A DNA stretch of 36,419 bases from an uncultured Rhodospirillales bacterium (GCA_903864895.1 CAIPHQ010000191.1:1-36419), one strand, 5' to 3'; counted from the first letter of the stretch, positions 1 to 8,408 are shown. Made by a program: numbers and translations. Notes: a model not told the origin generated them from the letters alone.

Positions 1-1198
1 CTCGTCACTGCGCAAGCAGGACATGATGTTCGCGATCCTGAAAACGCTGGCCGAAAACGAACAGGCCATCCACGGCGAAGGCACGCTGGAAATCCTGCCC
101 GACGGGTTCGGGTTTCTGCGCAGTGCCGACAGCAATTACCTGCCCGGCCCGGATGACATTTACGTATCACCTTCCCAGGTGCGCCGCTTCGGACTGCGCA
201 CCGGCGATTCGGTGGAAGGCCAGATCCGCTCGCCCAAGGATGGCGAACGCTATTTCGCGCTGCTCAAGGTCAACACGATCAATTTCGAGCCGCCGGAAGC
301 TGTCCGCCACCGGATCAACTTCGACAACCTGACTCCGCTGTATCCCGACCGCCGCCTGAAAATGGAACTGGAAAACTTCCAGTCTGTCGCCAAAGGCCCG
401 CAGAAGGACATGACGCCGCGGGTGATCGACCTGATCAGTCCCATCGGCAAGGGTCAGCGCGCCCTGATTGTCGCTCCGCCGCGCACCGGCAAAACGGTGA
501 TGTTGCAGAACATCGCCACCGCCATCAGCCACAACCACCCGGAAGTGTTCCTGATCGTGCTGCTGATCGATGAGCGGCCGGAAGAAGTTACCGACATGGC
601 CCGCACGGTGAAGGGCGAGGTGATTGCGTCCACCTTCGACGAACCGGCGACCCGGCACGTGCAGGTGACGGAAATGGTGCTGGAGAAGGCCAAGCGGCTT
701 GTGGAGCACAAGCGCGACGTGGTGATCCTGCTGGATTCCATCACCCGTCTGGCCCGCGCCTACAACACCGTGGTGCCCAGCAGCGGCAAGGTGCTGACCG
801 GCGGCGTGGACGCCAACGCCCTGCAACGCCCCAAGCGCTTTTTCGGCGCCGCGCGCAATATCGAGGAAGGCGGCAGCCTGACCATCATTGCCACCGCCCT
901 GATCGACACCGGCAGCCGCATGGACGAAGTGATCTTTGAAGAGTTCAAGGGCACCGGTAACAGCGAAATCATCCTCGACCGCAAGCTGTCGGACAAGCGC
1001 ACCTTCCCGGCCATCGACATCACCAAGTCGGGCACCCGCAAGGAAGAGTTGCTGGTGGATCGCAGCACGCTGTCCAAGATGTGGGTGCTGCGCCGCATTC
1101 TGAACCCGATGGGCACGATGGATGCGATGGACTTCCTGCTGGACAAGCTGAAATACAGCAAGACCAATCAGGACTTCTTCGACGCGATGAATACGTAG
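1..1198 (+). CDS. rho: Transcription termination factor Rho (5' end outside window)
   Basis: Rho is the hexameric RNA-dependent ATPase and translocase that ends untranslated transcripts. The frame is already open at base 2 and reads [14 protein letters not shown], a stretch internal to Rho's N-terminal helical domain. The ATG at 23 is therefore not the start, and roughly 20 residues lie upstream of the window (the family is about 420 residues). In order one sees the cold-shock-like RNA-binding fold (GFGFLRS), the P-loop APPRTGKT at 473-496, the Walker B strand VVILLDS near 719-739, and the Q/R-loop segment VLTGGVDAN through EEFKGTGN. The C-terminus is complete, ending in a TAG at 1196-1198. 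Rho is pertinent to this window because very few genes here end in an intrinsic terminator. Confidence 0.97.
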   Translation, partial: SSLRKQDMMFAILKTLAENEQAIHGEGTLEILPDGFGFLRSADSNYLPGPDDIYVSPSQVRRFGLRTGDSVEGQIRSPKDGERYFALLKVNTINFEPPEAVRHRINFDNLTPLYPDRRLKMELENFQSVAKGPQKDMTPRVIDLISPIGKGQRALIVAPPRTGKTVMLQNIATAISHNHPEVFLIVLLIDERPEEVTDMARTVKGEVIASTFDEPATRHVQVTEMVLEKAKRLVEHKRDVVILLDSITRLARAYNTVVPSSGKVLTGGVDANALQRPKRFFGAARNIEEGGSLTIIATALIDTGSRMDEVIFEEFKGTGNSEIILDRKLSDKRTFPAIDITKSGTRKEELLVDRSTLSKMWVLRRILNPMGTMDAMDFLLDKLKYSKTNQDFFDAMNT

Positions 1199-1271
1199 CA
1201 CGGCTGAACGCCTTGTGCCGCGACGGCAGGGTATGGCCTAATGTCGATACGTCTCGCAGGAGATTGTTGGC

Positions 1272-1538
1272 ATGGAACTGACTCTGCCGTCGGAGCTTGA
1301 GCGTTGGGTTGCGGGCGAAGTGGCGTCGGGCCGTTTCCCCTCTCCTGATGCAGTGATTGCGACCGCCCTGCAGTTGCTCATCGATGAAGCTGATGCGCCG
1401 CCCTCACCCCGTTCGGCAGAAGAGATCATCGCATCGCTGCAGGAAAGCGATGACGATATTCGCCATGGGCGCACAATGCCGGTCGATGCGTTTCTTGCGC
1501 AGACATGGGCGCGTATTGGTAACTACCGGGCAGGCTGA
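1272..1538 (+). CDS. ParD-like antitoxin (ribbon-helix-helix)
   Basis: 88-residue protein with the layout of a ParD-type antitoxin. A short N-terminal beta strand (MELTLP) is followed by two helices (SELERWVAGEVASGR and SPDAVIATALQLL), which together make a ribbon-helix-helix DNA-binding dimer. The acidic C-terminal tail (EEIIASLQESDDDI) would wrap around the toxin. A strong Shine-Dalgarno, AGGAGA at 1258-1263, sits 8 nt before the ATG. The next gene starts 12 nt after its stop and encodes a ParE-like toxin, so the two form a type II toxin-antitoxin operon. Autorepression is expected for the family, but I see no clear inverted repeat between rho and this gene. The family assignment is by pattern and not by alignment. 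Confidence 0.8.
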   Translation: MELTLPSELERWVAGEVASGRFPSPDAVIATALQLLIDEADAPPSPRSAEEIIASLQESDDDIRHGRTMPVDAFLAQTWARIGNYRAG

Positions 1539-1550
1539 TGTTGCCAGGAA

Positions 1551-1880
1551 ATGCCCGCCAGACCCCAGATCAATGTTGACATTGGGCTAACCGCGCAACA
1601 GCAAGTTTGGGAACTGATTGAACATTACGTCGAACATGAGCGGCGTTTGGCTGTTCAATACTTGTTGCAGGCGGTTGATGAGGCGAAGCACCGGATTGCA
1701 GAAAATCCCGGGATTAGCGCTGCTTTCCCAAAACCTTATCCCACCGTTGCAGCATCTGGGCACCGGTGGTTCAAAGTTCATCGCTACTGGTTTGCATTTC
1801 GAACGGCAGGCAGCAAGGCGACAATCACCAACGTTTTCTTTGACACAGCCGATATCGTCCGCCGCGTTGACCGGTCCTGA
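1551..1880 (+). CDS. ParE/RelE-superfamily toxin
   Basis: 109-residue protein with the ParE/RelE pattern. A leading strand (INVDIGLTA) is followed by a long amphipathic helical region (WELIEHYVEHERRLAVQYL; then DEAKHRIAENPG), then strands around HRWFKVHRYWFAF and ITNVFFD. ParE toxins poison DNA gyrase while RelE toxins cut mRNA on the ribosome; I cannot decide between them from sequence. ATG 1551 is the only start available after the antitoxin stop at 1536-1538, because both genes share one reading frame. A purine run (AGGAA) abuts it directly, so translation may be coupled to the antitoxin. Hand-counted G+C is 48% over bases 1621-1680 and 53% over 1741-1800, against 72% over 2161-2220, which suggests horizontal acquisition. 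Confidence 0.8.
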   Translation: MPARPQINVDIGLTAQQQVWELIEHYVEHERRLAVQYLLQAVDEAKHRIAENPGISAAFPKPYPTVAASGHRWFKVHRYWFAFRTAGSKATITNVFFDTADIVRRVDRS

Positions 1881-1886
1881 CACTTT

Positions 1887-2732
1887 CTATCCTGCGCTGC
1901 TCGTCACCAGCCACATCCCCCCGCCCAACCGCACATGATCTCCGTCGCGGTGCTGCTCCAGCAGCGCCCGGATGGCTGCAATGGCGGGCGGGCGCACGGC
2001 CTCCGGTGACTCACGCAACGCCCGGCTTGCCGCGCCGATCTGCGTTGCCTGCTCCAGCGCCGCATCAACCCCGCGCCCGGCGGCCACGTCCAGCAGCGTG
2101 TCGAATTTGGTGAACACCGGGGTGGAAAAACCCGCGCCGGTCAGGATGCGGGTCACCTTGTCCGGGTCGGCGAAGGCGAACGGTCCGGGGTCGTCAGCAC
2201 CGGGCTTAGGCAGACGCGGTGCGCCCGCGCCGTAGGCTGCATGCAACGGGGCCTGCATCCACGGGTTTTCGGTAATCGGCCGCCAGCACACAAACGCCAG
2301 CTTGCCGCCTGGCCGCAGCGCGCGGCGCAGAGTGGTGAAGGCGGCCACCGGGTCGCCGAAGAACATCACGCCGAAGCGGGAGAACAGCAGATCGAACGGC
2401 ACATCAGGCGTGTAGGCCGAGGCGTCGGCTTGCACCCAATCGATATTCGGTATTCCCGCACCCCGCGCGCGCGCCACCGCCAGCATCGGGGCGGAGATAT
2501 CCAGCCCGGTCACATGCGCCACTTTCGGGGCCAGCAGCAGCGTGGTGCTGCCGCACCCGCACCCGATGTCCAGCACGCGGTCTGACGCTTGCGGGGCGGC
2601 GTGGGCGAGGATCGCGTCCGCCACCGGGGCCAGCACCGCATCAGTCTGCGCCTGCTGCTTCACCCAATGTTCACCGCCCTCACCGTTCCAGTAGGCAATC
2701 TGGTCCGCGTGGCGCTGTTCGGTCTCGCTCAT
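1887..2732 (-). CDS. Class I SAM-dependent methyltransferase (UbiE-like)
   Basis: 281-residue cytosolic methyltransferase. Motif I is clear (VLDIGCGCG, residues 53-61), followed by an acidic motif II (VTGLDIS), motif III (WVQADA) and [11 protein letters not shown] plus [12 protein letters not shown] typical of the UbiE/small-molecule class. The substrate cannot be read from the sequence. I chose ATG 2732 over an upstream in-frame start at 2768 because GGGAGA lies 6 nt before it. The gene is divergent from ahcY. The 120-bp gap between them holds the only conspicuously AT-rich stretch nearby, so the pair may be co-regulated through S-adenosylhomocysteine, which is the methyltransferase's product and AhcY's substrate. 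It converges on parE with a 6-nt gap. Confidence 0.85.
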   Translation of the reverse strand: MSETEQRHADQIAYWNGEGGEHWVKQQAQTDAVLAPVADAILAHAAPQASDRVLDIGCGCGSTTLLLAPKVAHVTGLDISAPMLAVARARGAGIPNIDWVQADASAYTPDVPFDLLFSRFGVMFFGDPVAAFTTLRRALRPGGKLAFVCWRPITENPWMQAPLHAAYGAGAPRLPKPGADDPGPFAFADPDKVTRILTGAGFSTPVFTKFDTLLDVAAGRGVDAALEQATQIGAASRALRESPEAVRPPAIAAIRALLEQHRDGDHVRLGGGMWLVTSSAG

Positions 2733-2793
2733 GGCGCATCTCCCGGCGTTTGCGGCACACAACACCACTCAGCCATGCGCGGCAACACTTCGA

Positions 2794-2822
2794 TTGCGGA
2801 CATAACAATATCCTTATATACC
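2794..2822 (+). promoter_or_regulatory. Candidate ahcY promoter with overlapping operator
   Basis: TTGCGG (2794-2799) and TATACC (2817-2822) are 17 nt apart and could be a sigma70-type promoter for ahcY. Between and across them lies an imperfect dyad at 2802-2819, ATAACAATA|TCCTTATAT, centred between 2810 and 2811. Its symmetric positions follow ATA..A..AT..T..TAT. It stands out as AT-rich in a G+C-rich region. ArsR-family regulators that sense S-adenosylhomocysteine (SahR) are known to control ahcY in several Proteobacteria and bind AT-rich dyads, so a repressor site is a reasonable inference. The leader from the predicted start point would be only about 25 nt. Confidence 0.4.
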
Positions 2823-2852
2823 GCGCGCATTCTCGACCCCCCGGAGCCCCAA

Positions 2853-4175
2853 ATGGCCGACGCTGCCAGCACTGAAGACTATAAAGTTCGCGACATGTCC
2901 CTCGCCGCGTGGGGCCTGAAGGAAATCTCGATGGCCGAGGACGAGATGCCCGGTCTGATGGCCATCCGCGCCGAATACGGCAATGCCAAGCCGCTGGCCG
3001 GGGCGCGCATCGCGGGCTGCCTGCACATGACCATCCAGACCGCCGTGCTGATCCAGACGCTGGAGCATCTGGGGGCCACGGTGCGCTGGTCGTCCTGCAA
3101 CATCTTCTCCACGCAGGACCATGCCGCCGCCGGCGTGGCCGCCAAGGGCACCCCGGTGTTCGCATGGAAGGGCATGGACGAGCAGGAGTTCTGGTGGTGC
3201 ATCGAGCAGACGGTGCGCGGGCCCGCCCAGCCTGACGGCAGCGTGTGGACGCCCAACATGATCCTTGATGACGGCGGCGATCTCACCGTGCTGATGCACG
3301 ACAAATACCCCGAGATGCTGGCCGGCGTGAAAGGCCTGTCGGAAGAAACCACCACCGGCGTGCATCGCCTGTGGGAAATGGCCAAGGCCGGCACGCTGAA
3401 GGTTCCGGCCATCAACGTGAACGACAGCGTGACCAAGTCCAAGTTCGACAACCTGTATGGCTGCCGTGAGAGCCTGGTGGACGCCATCCGCCGTGGCACG
3501 GACGTGATGATGGCCGGCAAGGTTGCCGTGGTGAACGGCTTCGGCGATGTGGGCAAGGGCTCCGCCGCCAGCCTGCGTCAGGCCGGCTGCCGCGTGATGG
3601 TCACGGAAGTCGACCCGATCTGCGCGTTGCAGGCGGCGATGGAAGGCTATGAGGTCGTCACGATGGACGACGCCGCCCCGCGCGGCGACATCTTCGTGAC
3701 CGCCACCGGCAACGTGGACGTGATCACCATCGAGCACATGCGCCAGATGAAGCACCGCGCCATCGTGTGCAACATCGGCCATTTCGACAGCGAGATTCAG
3801 ATCGACGCGCTGCGCAACTACACGTGGGACCACGTGAAGCCGCAGGTGGACGAGGTGGTGTTTCCGGACGGCAAGCGCCTGATTGTGCTGTCCGAAGGCC
3901 GCCTGGTGAACCTGGGCAACGCCACCGGCCACCCGAGCTTCGTGATGAGCGCCAGCTTCACCAACCAGGTGCTGGCGCAGCTTGAGCTGTGGACGGCGCC
4001 GGCTGGCCGTTACGAGAACAAGGTCTACACGCTGCCCAAACACCTCGACGAAAAAGTGGCGGCGCTGCATCTGGCCAAGGTCGGCGCCAAGCTGACCAAG
4101 CTGAGCCCGAAGCAGGCCGAGTATATCGGCGCGCCGGTCAGCGGGCCGTTCAAGCACGACCTGTATCGCTACTGA
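2853..4175 (+). CDS. ahcY: Adenosylhomocysteinase
   Basis: Hydrolyses S-adenosylhomocysteine to adenosine and homocysteine with a bound NAD cofactor, relieving product inhibition of methyltransferases and feeding methionine regeneration. It is 440 residues and cytosolic. Signatures seen: [14 protein letters not shown] at about residues 80-93, the NAD-binding glycine loop [13 protein letters not shown] around 228-240, NIGHFDSEI, and the family's C-terminal ending (KHDLYRY, equivalent to the usual PDHYRY). I chose ATG 2853 because GGAG stands 6 nt upstream and the protein then begins as the family does. The open frame extends upstream but lacks a ribosome site. It lies divergent from a methyltransferase and is followed by two tandem hairpins. 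Confidence 0.98.
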   Translation: MADAASTEDYKVRDMSLAAWGLKEISMAEDEMPGLMAIRAEYGNAKPLAGARIAGCLHMTIQTAVLIQTLEHLGATVRWSSCNIFSTQDHAAAGVAAKGTPVFAWKGMDEQEFWWCIEQTVRGPAQPDGSVWTPNMILDDGGDLTVLMHDKYPEMLAGVKGLSEETTTGVHRLWEMAKAGTLKVPAINVNDSVTKSKFDNLYGCRESLVDAIRRGTDVMMAGKVAVVNGFGDVGKGSAASLRQAGCRVMVTEVDPICALQAAMEGYEVVTMDDAAPRGDIFVTATGNVDVITIEHMRQMKHRAIVCNIGHFDSEIQIDALRNYTWDHVKPQVDEVVFPDGKRLIVLSEGRLVNLGNATGHPSFVMSASFTNQVLAQLELWTAPAGRYENKVYTLPKHLDEKVAALHLAKVGAKLTKLSPKQAEYIGAPVSGPFKHDLYRY

Positions 4176-4185
4176 GACACGCGGC

Positions 4186-4227
4186 AGCGGCGCGGGGCTG
4201 TCTCCGCGCCGCTGGTGCATTGCACCA
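4186..4227 (+). terminator. Two tandem hairpins after ahcY (no U-run)
   Basis: Starting 10 nt after the ahcY stop, AGCGGCGCGG (4186-4195) and CCGCGCCGCT (4204-4213) make a perfect 10-bp stem with an 8-nt loop. It runs straight into a second near-perfect palindrome, TGGTGCA-T-TGCACCA (4213-4227). There is no T-run after either one, so this is not a textbook Rho-independent terminator. It could be a U-less terminator, a 3' stabiliser that works with Rho, or a protein site for the second palindrome. Confidence 0.4.
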
Positions 4228-4279
4228 AACGTCCGCCAATGGCAGCTTGCGCCGCACGAATGGCGCTTGAGGGCTGCGG

Positions 4280-4984
4280 ATGGTGGACAAGGTATATCCC
4301 GATGCGGTGTCGGCTCTGGCCGGCGTGCTGCGGGACGGCATGACGATCATGTCCGGCGGCTTCGGCCTGTGCGGCATCCCGGCCACGCTGATCGAGGCGA
4401 TCCGCGAATCCGGGGTGAAGGATCTCACGGTCATTTCCAACAACGCGGGCATCGACGATGCCGGATTGGGAATGCTGCTGGTGACCCGGCAGATCAAGAA
4501 AATGATCTCCTCCTACGTCGGAGAGAACCAGACCTTCGCCAAGCAGTATCTGGCGGGCGAGCTGGAGATTGAATTCAACCCGCAGGGCACGCTGGCCGAG
4601 CGCATCCGCGCCGGGGGTGCCGGGGTGCCCGCATTCTTCACCCGCACCGGCGTCGGCACGCTGATTGCCGAGGGCAAGGAAGTGCGCAATTTCGACGGCG
4701 TGGACTACGTGATGGAGCGCGGCCTGCGCGCCGATCTGGCCGTGGTGCATGCGTGGAAGGCCGATACCGAAGGCAATCTGGTCTATCGCAAGACCGCGCG
4801 GAACTTTAACCCGATCATGGCCACCGCCGCCGCCGTGACCGTGGCGGAAGTGGAGATCATGGTCGATCCGGGTGAGATCGACCCGGACCACATCATCACC
4901 CCCGGCGTGTTCGTCAAACGGCTGGTGCCCTTGGTCAATGTCCACAAGCGCATCGAGCAGCGCACCGTGCGCAAGCGCGCGTAA
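4280..4984 (+). CDS. scoA: 3-oxoacid CoA-transferase subunit A
   Basis: 234-residue alpha subunit of a succinyl-CoA:3-ketoacid (or related) CoA-transferase, which activates acetoacetate by moving CoA from succinyl-CoA. The family-I signature appears near the N-terminus as SGGFGLCGIP. Further family patterns are ISNNAGIDDAGLG, ERIRAGGAGVPAFFT, GTLIAEGKE and RKTARNFNP. GAGGG at 4269-4273 precedes the ATG by 6 nt. The next gene, 17 nt on, is the catalytic subunit, so the two form an operon. Acyl-donor specificity (succinyl-CoA versus acetyl-CoA) cannot be settled from sequence alone; AtoD-type activity is the alternative. Confidence 0.94.
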   Translation: MVDKVYPDAVSALAGVLRDGMTIMSGGFGLCGIPATLIEAIRESGVKDLTVISNNAGIDDAGLGMLLVTRQIKKMISSYVGENQTFAKQYLAGELEIEFNPQGTLAERIRAGGAGVPAFFTRTGVGTLIAEGKEVRNFDGVDYVMERGLRADLAVVHAWKADTEGNLVYRKTARNFNPIMATAAAVTVAEVEIMVDPGEIDPDHIITPGVFVKRLVPLVNVHKRIEQRTVRKRA

Positions 4985-5001
4985 ATTAGGGAGACGCCAG
5001 C

Positions 5002-5640
5002 ATGCCCTGGACCCGCGACGACATGGCGGCCCGCGCCGCCCGTGAACTGCAGGACGGATATTACGTCAATCTCGGCATCGGCATTCCGACGCTGGTGGCC
5101 AACTACATCCCCGAGGGGATGAGCATCCAGTTGCACAGCGAGAACGGCATGATGGGCATGGGCCCGTTCCCGTTCGAGGGTGACGAGGACCCCGACCTGA
5201 TCAATGCCGGCAAGCAGACCGTCACCGAACTGCCCACCACCAGCTTTTTCGACAGTGCCACCAGCTTTGCCATGGTGCGCGGCGGGCATATCGACCTGAC
5301 CATTCTGGGGGCCTTGCAGGTCTCCGAGCACGGCGATCTGGCCAACTGGATGATCCCGGGCAAGATGGTCAAGGGCATGGGCGGGGCGATGGACCTCGTG
5401 GCCGGGGTGCGCCGCGTGGTGGTGCTGATGGAGCACACGGCGGGTGGCAAGCCCAAGCTGCTGCACCGCTGCAACCTGCCGCTGACGGGCACCAAGGTGG
5501 TGAACGTGGTCATCACCGATCTGGGCGTGTTTGAAATCACCGCCGAAGGTCTGGCGCTGACCGAACTGGCACCGGATGTGACCGTGGACGAAATCCGCAG
5601 CAAGACCGAAGCCGCGTTTCAGGTGCGTCTGGCCGCCTGA
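5002..5640 (+). CDS. scoB: 3-oxoacid CoA-transferase subunit B
   Basis: 212-residue beta subunit. The catalytic glutamate that carries the CoA thioester lies in [10 protein letters not shown] (Glu at residue 47), preceded by the family stretch [13 protein letters not shown]. The later segment [14 protein letters not shown] and the [14 protein letters not shown] loop are also typical. AGGGAG at 4988-4993 gives a good ribosome site 8 nt before the ATG. It follows scoA as a two-gene operon for ketone-body or polyhydroxybutyrate-derived acetoacetate use. Its last 22 bp overlap the 3' end of the convergent gene on the minus strand. Confidence 0.95.
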   Translation: MPWTRDDMAARAARELQDGYYVNLGIGIPTLVANYIPEGMSIQLHSENGMMGMGPFPFEGDEDPDLINAGKQTVTELPTTSFFDSATSFAMVRGGHIDLTILGALQVSEHGDLANWMIPGKMVKGMGGAMDLVAGVRRVVVLMEHTAGGKPKLLHRCNLPLTGTKVVNVVITDLGVFEITAEGLALTELAPDVTVDEIRSKTEAAFQVRLAA

Positions 5641-6200
5641 GTCGCCTCGGGCGCGCGGTGATACACCCGCGCGCCCGCCACTTCCGGTCCGCCCGGCACC
5701 ACGCAGGCGCCCACGATCCATGCCCCCAGCGGCCATGCCGCATCGGGTGGCCCCATCCAGTGCAGCACGTCATCCGGCCGCGTGTCGGCCACCAGCAAGT
5801 GGCTGAGTGCGAGTTGGGTGAGCGCGGGCCAGTCCAGCCCCGCCAGCGCTGCCGCGACGACGCCGGGCAGGCTGCGGCGCAGATCGGCAAAGCTCAGGGT
5901 CTGGTATGCGCCTGCCGCATCCCGCATTCGCAGCGCTGCCCGCGCGCCGTCATGGCGTAGCAGGTTGCCAATCACCGTCTCGGTGGGCCGTAATCCGGCG
6001 AATCGCGCTGCGGCCTCCGCGCAGCCTGCCGGATCGGCCAGGCGCCATGTTTGCAGCGCCGCAGGGCAATCCACCGCAGGCGGCAGCGCGCCGGTGGCCC
6101 GCCCCCACTCCAGAAACAGCGCCGGTGTCCCGGTGGCCTCTGCCTCACTGGCAGGCCGCCACGGCTTCAGGGCTGGGGTCGATTTTCCGGGGGTGTTCAT
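5619..6200 (-). CDS. Hypothetical protein resembling an adenylate-forming enzyme N-terminus
   Basis: 193 residues with no certain identification. Residues about 70-170 resemble the opening part of AMP-binding (acyl-CoA synthetase/ligase) enzymes: [14 protein letters not shown], then [11 protein letters not shown], and later [15 protein letters not shown], the position where ligases have a gallery such as LGALRAGAVVVP. None of the catalytic motifs follows (no SGSTGKPKG-type loop, no TGD, no C-terminal lysine domain). It is therefore either a free-standing half domain or the remnant of a ligase. The start ATG has only a distant AGGA. It converges on scoB and overlaps it by 22 bp. No signal peptide or clear membrane segment is seen. 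Normal codon use argues that it is still a gene. Confidence 0.6.
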   Translation of the reverse strand: MNTPGKSTPALKPWRPASEAEATGTPALFLEWGRATGALPPAVDCPAALQTWRLADPAGCAEAAARFAGLRPTETVIGNLLRHDGARAALRMRDAAGAYQTLSFADLRRSLPGVVAAALAGLDWPALTQLALSHLLVADTRPDDVLHWMGPPDAAWPLGAWIVGACVVPGGPEVAGARVYHRAPEATQAARRT

Positions 6201-6213
6201 GTGATTCGGGGTC

Positions 6214-6243
6214 TTGATCCTGTCAGGGTGGGGAGGCTATATC
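6214..6243 (+). promoter_or_regulatory. Candidate promoter of tRNA-Ala
   Basis: TTGATC (6214-6219) and TATATC (6238-6243) are separated by 18 nt and lie 30 nt upstream of the mature tRNA 5' end, a normal distance for a stable-RNA promoter with a short leader. The -10 overlaps the loop of a 7-bp inverted repeat, GGGAGGC (6231-6237) / GCCTCCC (6246-6252). Confidence 0.45.
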
Positions 6244-6273
6244 GCGCCTCCCGCACGGCAGACGCGATACCGT

Positions 6274-6349
6274 GGGGCTGTAGCTCAGTTGGGAGAGCGC
6301 CTGAATGGCATTCAGGAGGTCAGCGGTTCGATCCCGCTCAGCTCCACCA
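6274..6349 (+). tRNA. tRNA-Ala (anticodon GGC)
   Basis: A 76-nt cloverleaf with an encoded CCA end (6347-6349). The acceptor stem GGGGCTG pairs with CAGCTCC (one G-U). The D arm is GCTC/GAGC, the anticodon stem CCTGA/TCAGG encloses the loop ATGGCAT, giving anticodon GGC, which reads GCC and GCU alanine codons. The T arm GCGGTTCGATCCCGC has the conserved TTCGA. Discriminator base A. GCC is a dominant alanine codon in the surrounding genes. The gene stands alone, 61 nt upstream of the SCO gene. Confidence 0.97.
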
Positions 6350-6410
6350 TCGCGAGGGACTTGGGGACGCTGAGCGCGCCCTGTCCCTGCCAGCCGAGGA
6401 GGCTGACGGC

Positions 6411-7010
6411 ATGACATCGAAATTCTTCAGAACGGCGTTGCCGGTGGTGGCCGTGTTGGTTGTAGCTGGCATCGGCGGCGGTGCGTGGCTGTATCTGAAC
6501 GGCTCGTTCGGTGAGTCTCAGCCCGGTGGCATCGGCGGGCCGTTCACACTCACCAACGGCGCGGGCCAGACCGTCACCGACCGCGACCTGCGCGGGCGCT
6601 ATCTGCTGGTGTATTTCGGCTACACGTTCTGCCCGGATGTCTGCCCCACCACGCTGAACGACGTGGCGGCGGCGCTGGAAATTCTCGGGCCCAAGGCGGA
6701 CAGGGTGCAGCCGCTGTTCATCACGGTGGACCCGGCGCGTGACACGCCGAACGTGGTGGGCGAGTACACCGCTGCGTTCAGCCCGCGCATCCTCGGGCTG
6801 TCCGGCACGCCGGAGCAGATTGCCGCCGTGGCGCGGGAATACCGGGTGTATTTCATGCTCAACAAACCGGCCAAGCCGGGCGGCGACTACACGGTGGACC
6901 ACAGTTCCATCCTGTATCTGATGGACACCTCCGGCCGCTTCATCGCCCCGGTGCGCGCAGATCAACCTCCCGCGCAGATGGCGGCCGAGATCGCGCGGCA
7001 CCTGACCTGA
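6411..7010 (+). CDS. SCO1/SenC-family copper chaperone
   Basis: 199-residue membrane-anchored, periplasm-facing thioredoxin-fold protein that delivers copper to the CuA centre of cytochrome oxidase or acts as a thiol redox factor there. One N-terminal membrane segment spans about residues 9-28 (LPVVAVLVVAGIGGGAWLYL). The copper ligands are Cys74 and Cys78 in YTFCPDVCPTTL, with His164 in VDHSS completing the site. FITVDPARDTP is also a family hallmark. GAGGAGG at 6396-6402, 8 nt before ATG 6411, fixes the start. An open frame further upstream runs through the tRNA and is not real. Its stop (7008-7010) directly abuts the stop of the convergent exporter gene. Confidence 0.95.
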   Translation: MTSKFFRTALPVVAVLVVAGIGGGAWLYLNGSFGESQPGGIGGPFTLTNGAGQTVTDRDLRGRYLLVYFGYTFCPDVCPTTLNDVAAALEILGPKADRVQPLFITVDPARDTPNVVGEYTAAFSPRILGLSGTPEQIAAVAREYRVYFMLNKPAKPGGDYTVDHSSILYLMDTSGRFIAPVRADQPPAQMAAEIARHLT

Positions 7011-8222
7011 TCAGGCGGCGCGCGGCCGCTCGATGTTCGGCAGGAACGCTGTCAGCAGGCCGATGGCGGGCAGGAAGGCGCAGACCCGGTACACCGTCTC
7101 GATGCTGGTCAGATCGGCCAGTTCGCCCAGCACCGCCGCGCCCAAGCCACCCATGCCGAAGGCCAGCCCGAAGAACAGGCCGGAAATCGTGCCCACCTTC
7201 CCCGGCACCAGTTCCTGCGCGTAGACGACAATGATCGAAAACGCGCTCGACAGGATCAGCCCGATCGGCACCGCCAGAATCACGGTCCAGGTCAGGCCCG
7301 CATAGGGCAGCACCAGCGTGAACGGCAGCACGCCCAGAATCGACGCCCAGATGATGTATTTGCGCCCGAACTTGTCGCCAAGCGGCCCGCCGAAGAACGT
7401 GCCCACGGCGGTGGCGGCCAGAAACACGAACAGGTCCAGCTGGGCGGACTGCACCGGCACGCCGAAATGGTGGATCAGGTAGAAGGTGAAGTAGCTGCTG
7501 ATGCTGGCGAGGTAGAAGAACTTCGAGAACATCAGCGCGATCAGGATCCCGATCGAGACGATCACCCGGGTCTGCGACAGGTTGTGCATCGGCTGCGCGG
7601 CGCGCCTGGATTTCGGCCGCGTGGCCTGCCGCTGCACATACCAGCGCCCGACACTGCCCAGAATCGCCATGCCCGCCAGCGCGATCACCGTGAAATACGC
7701 CACACTGCCCTGCCCGCCCGGCACCACGATGAACGCGGCCAGCAGCGGCCCGAGTGCGGAGCCGGCATTGCCGCCCACCTGAAACAGCGATTGCGCCAGC
7801 CCATGCCGCCCGCCCGAGGCGTAGCGCGCCATGCGCGAGGCTTCCGGGTGGAAGATGGATGACCCCATGCCGATGGTGGCTGCGGCCACCAGCACAGCGG
7901 CGAAACTGCCTGCCTGCGACAGCAGCAGCAGGCCCACCAGCGTGAACGCCATGCCCACCGCCAGCGAATACGGCATCGGCTTCTTGTCGGTGACGATGCC
8001 GACCAGCGGTTGCAGCAACGACGCGGTCAACTGAAATGCCAGCGTGATCAGCCCGATCTGCCCGTAGCTGAGTGCCAGCCCGTCTTTCAGCATCGGGTAC
8101 AGCGCGGGCAGCAGTGACTGCATGGTGTCGTTGAGCATGTGCGACACCGACAGGCCCAGCAGCACGATGATCACGGCGCCTTCGGCAGCGGCCGGGGTTT
8201 GGGGGCCGGCGTATTTCTGCAT
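7011..8222 (-). CDS. MFS exporter, fosmidomycin-resistance (Fsr) type
   Basis: 403-residue inner-membrane major facilitator with 12 predicted helices. The match to the Fsr group rests on SHMLNDTMQSLLPALYP near the N-terminus, SLLQPLVGIVTDKKP (loop 2-3), IGMGSSIFHPEASRMAR, and GLAQSLFQVGGNAGSALGP, and on GDKFGRKYIIW in the second half. Known members export fosmidomycin and other compounds, but the natural substrate is uncertain and resistance cannot be claimed. I chose ATG 8222 over an upstream in-frame start at 8324: GGAG lies 7 nt before it and the residues upstream do not look like a transporter. Its TGA at 7011-7013 abuts the SCO gene's stop without a single base between them. Confidence 0.88.
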   Translation of the reverse strand: MQKYAGPQTPAAAEGAVIIVLLGLSVSHMLNDTMQSLLPALYPMLKDGLALSYGQIGLITLAFQLTASLLQPLVGIVTDKKPMPYSLAVGMAFTLVGLLLLSQAGSFAAVLVAAATIGMGSSIFHPEASRMARYASGGRHGLAQSLFQVGGNAGSALGPLLAAFIVVPGGQGSVAYFTVIALAGMAILGSVGRWYVQRQATRPKSRRAAQPMHNLSQTRVIVSIGILIALMFSKFFYLASISSYFTFYLIHHFGVPVQSAQLDLFVFLAATAVGTFFGGPLGDKFGRKYIIWASILGVLPFTLVLPYAGLTWTVILAVPIGLILSSAFSIIVVYAQELVPGKVGTISGLFFGLAFGMGGLGAAVLGELADLTSIETVYRVCAFLPAIGLLTAFLPNIERPRAA

Positions 8223-8408
8223 GGCGAGGCTCCGCTGCGGTGCCGGCACTATCGCCAAACCTGTTGCTGCGACCAATTGGCATTTGCGATCCGGCGCGCA
8301 AGGCTGGGCTGCATGGCGCTGCATGTTTGCCGCGCGCCGCGCCCGCCGCTATGGTCCGCCCGCCATTCGCGCCCGCCCCGCTGCGCGAACGCCTGCATGA
8401 GGACGCCC

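Noticed and set aside
23-1198. Rho starting at ATG 23
   Set aside because: The sequence before it (SSLRKQD) is conserved Rho sequence, so the gene is cut by the window edge and not started here.
1199-1271. Promoter or operator in front of the ParD-like gene
   Set aside because: A TTGTGC and weak -10-like bases exist but spacing is poor and there is no inverted repeat. I would not annotate it.
2823-2852. SAH riboswitch upstream of ahcY
   Set aside because: The likely leader is only about 25 nt and the AT-rich dyad upstream is not a pseudoknot aptamer. There is no room for the known SAH riboswitch fold.
7011-8222. Calling the exporter a proven fosmidomycin resistance gene
   Set aside because: Only family resemblance is visible. 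Many members of this MFS group have unknown substrates.
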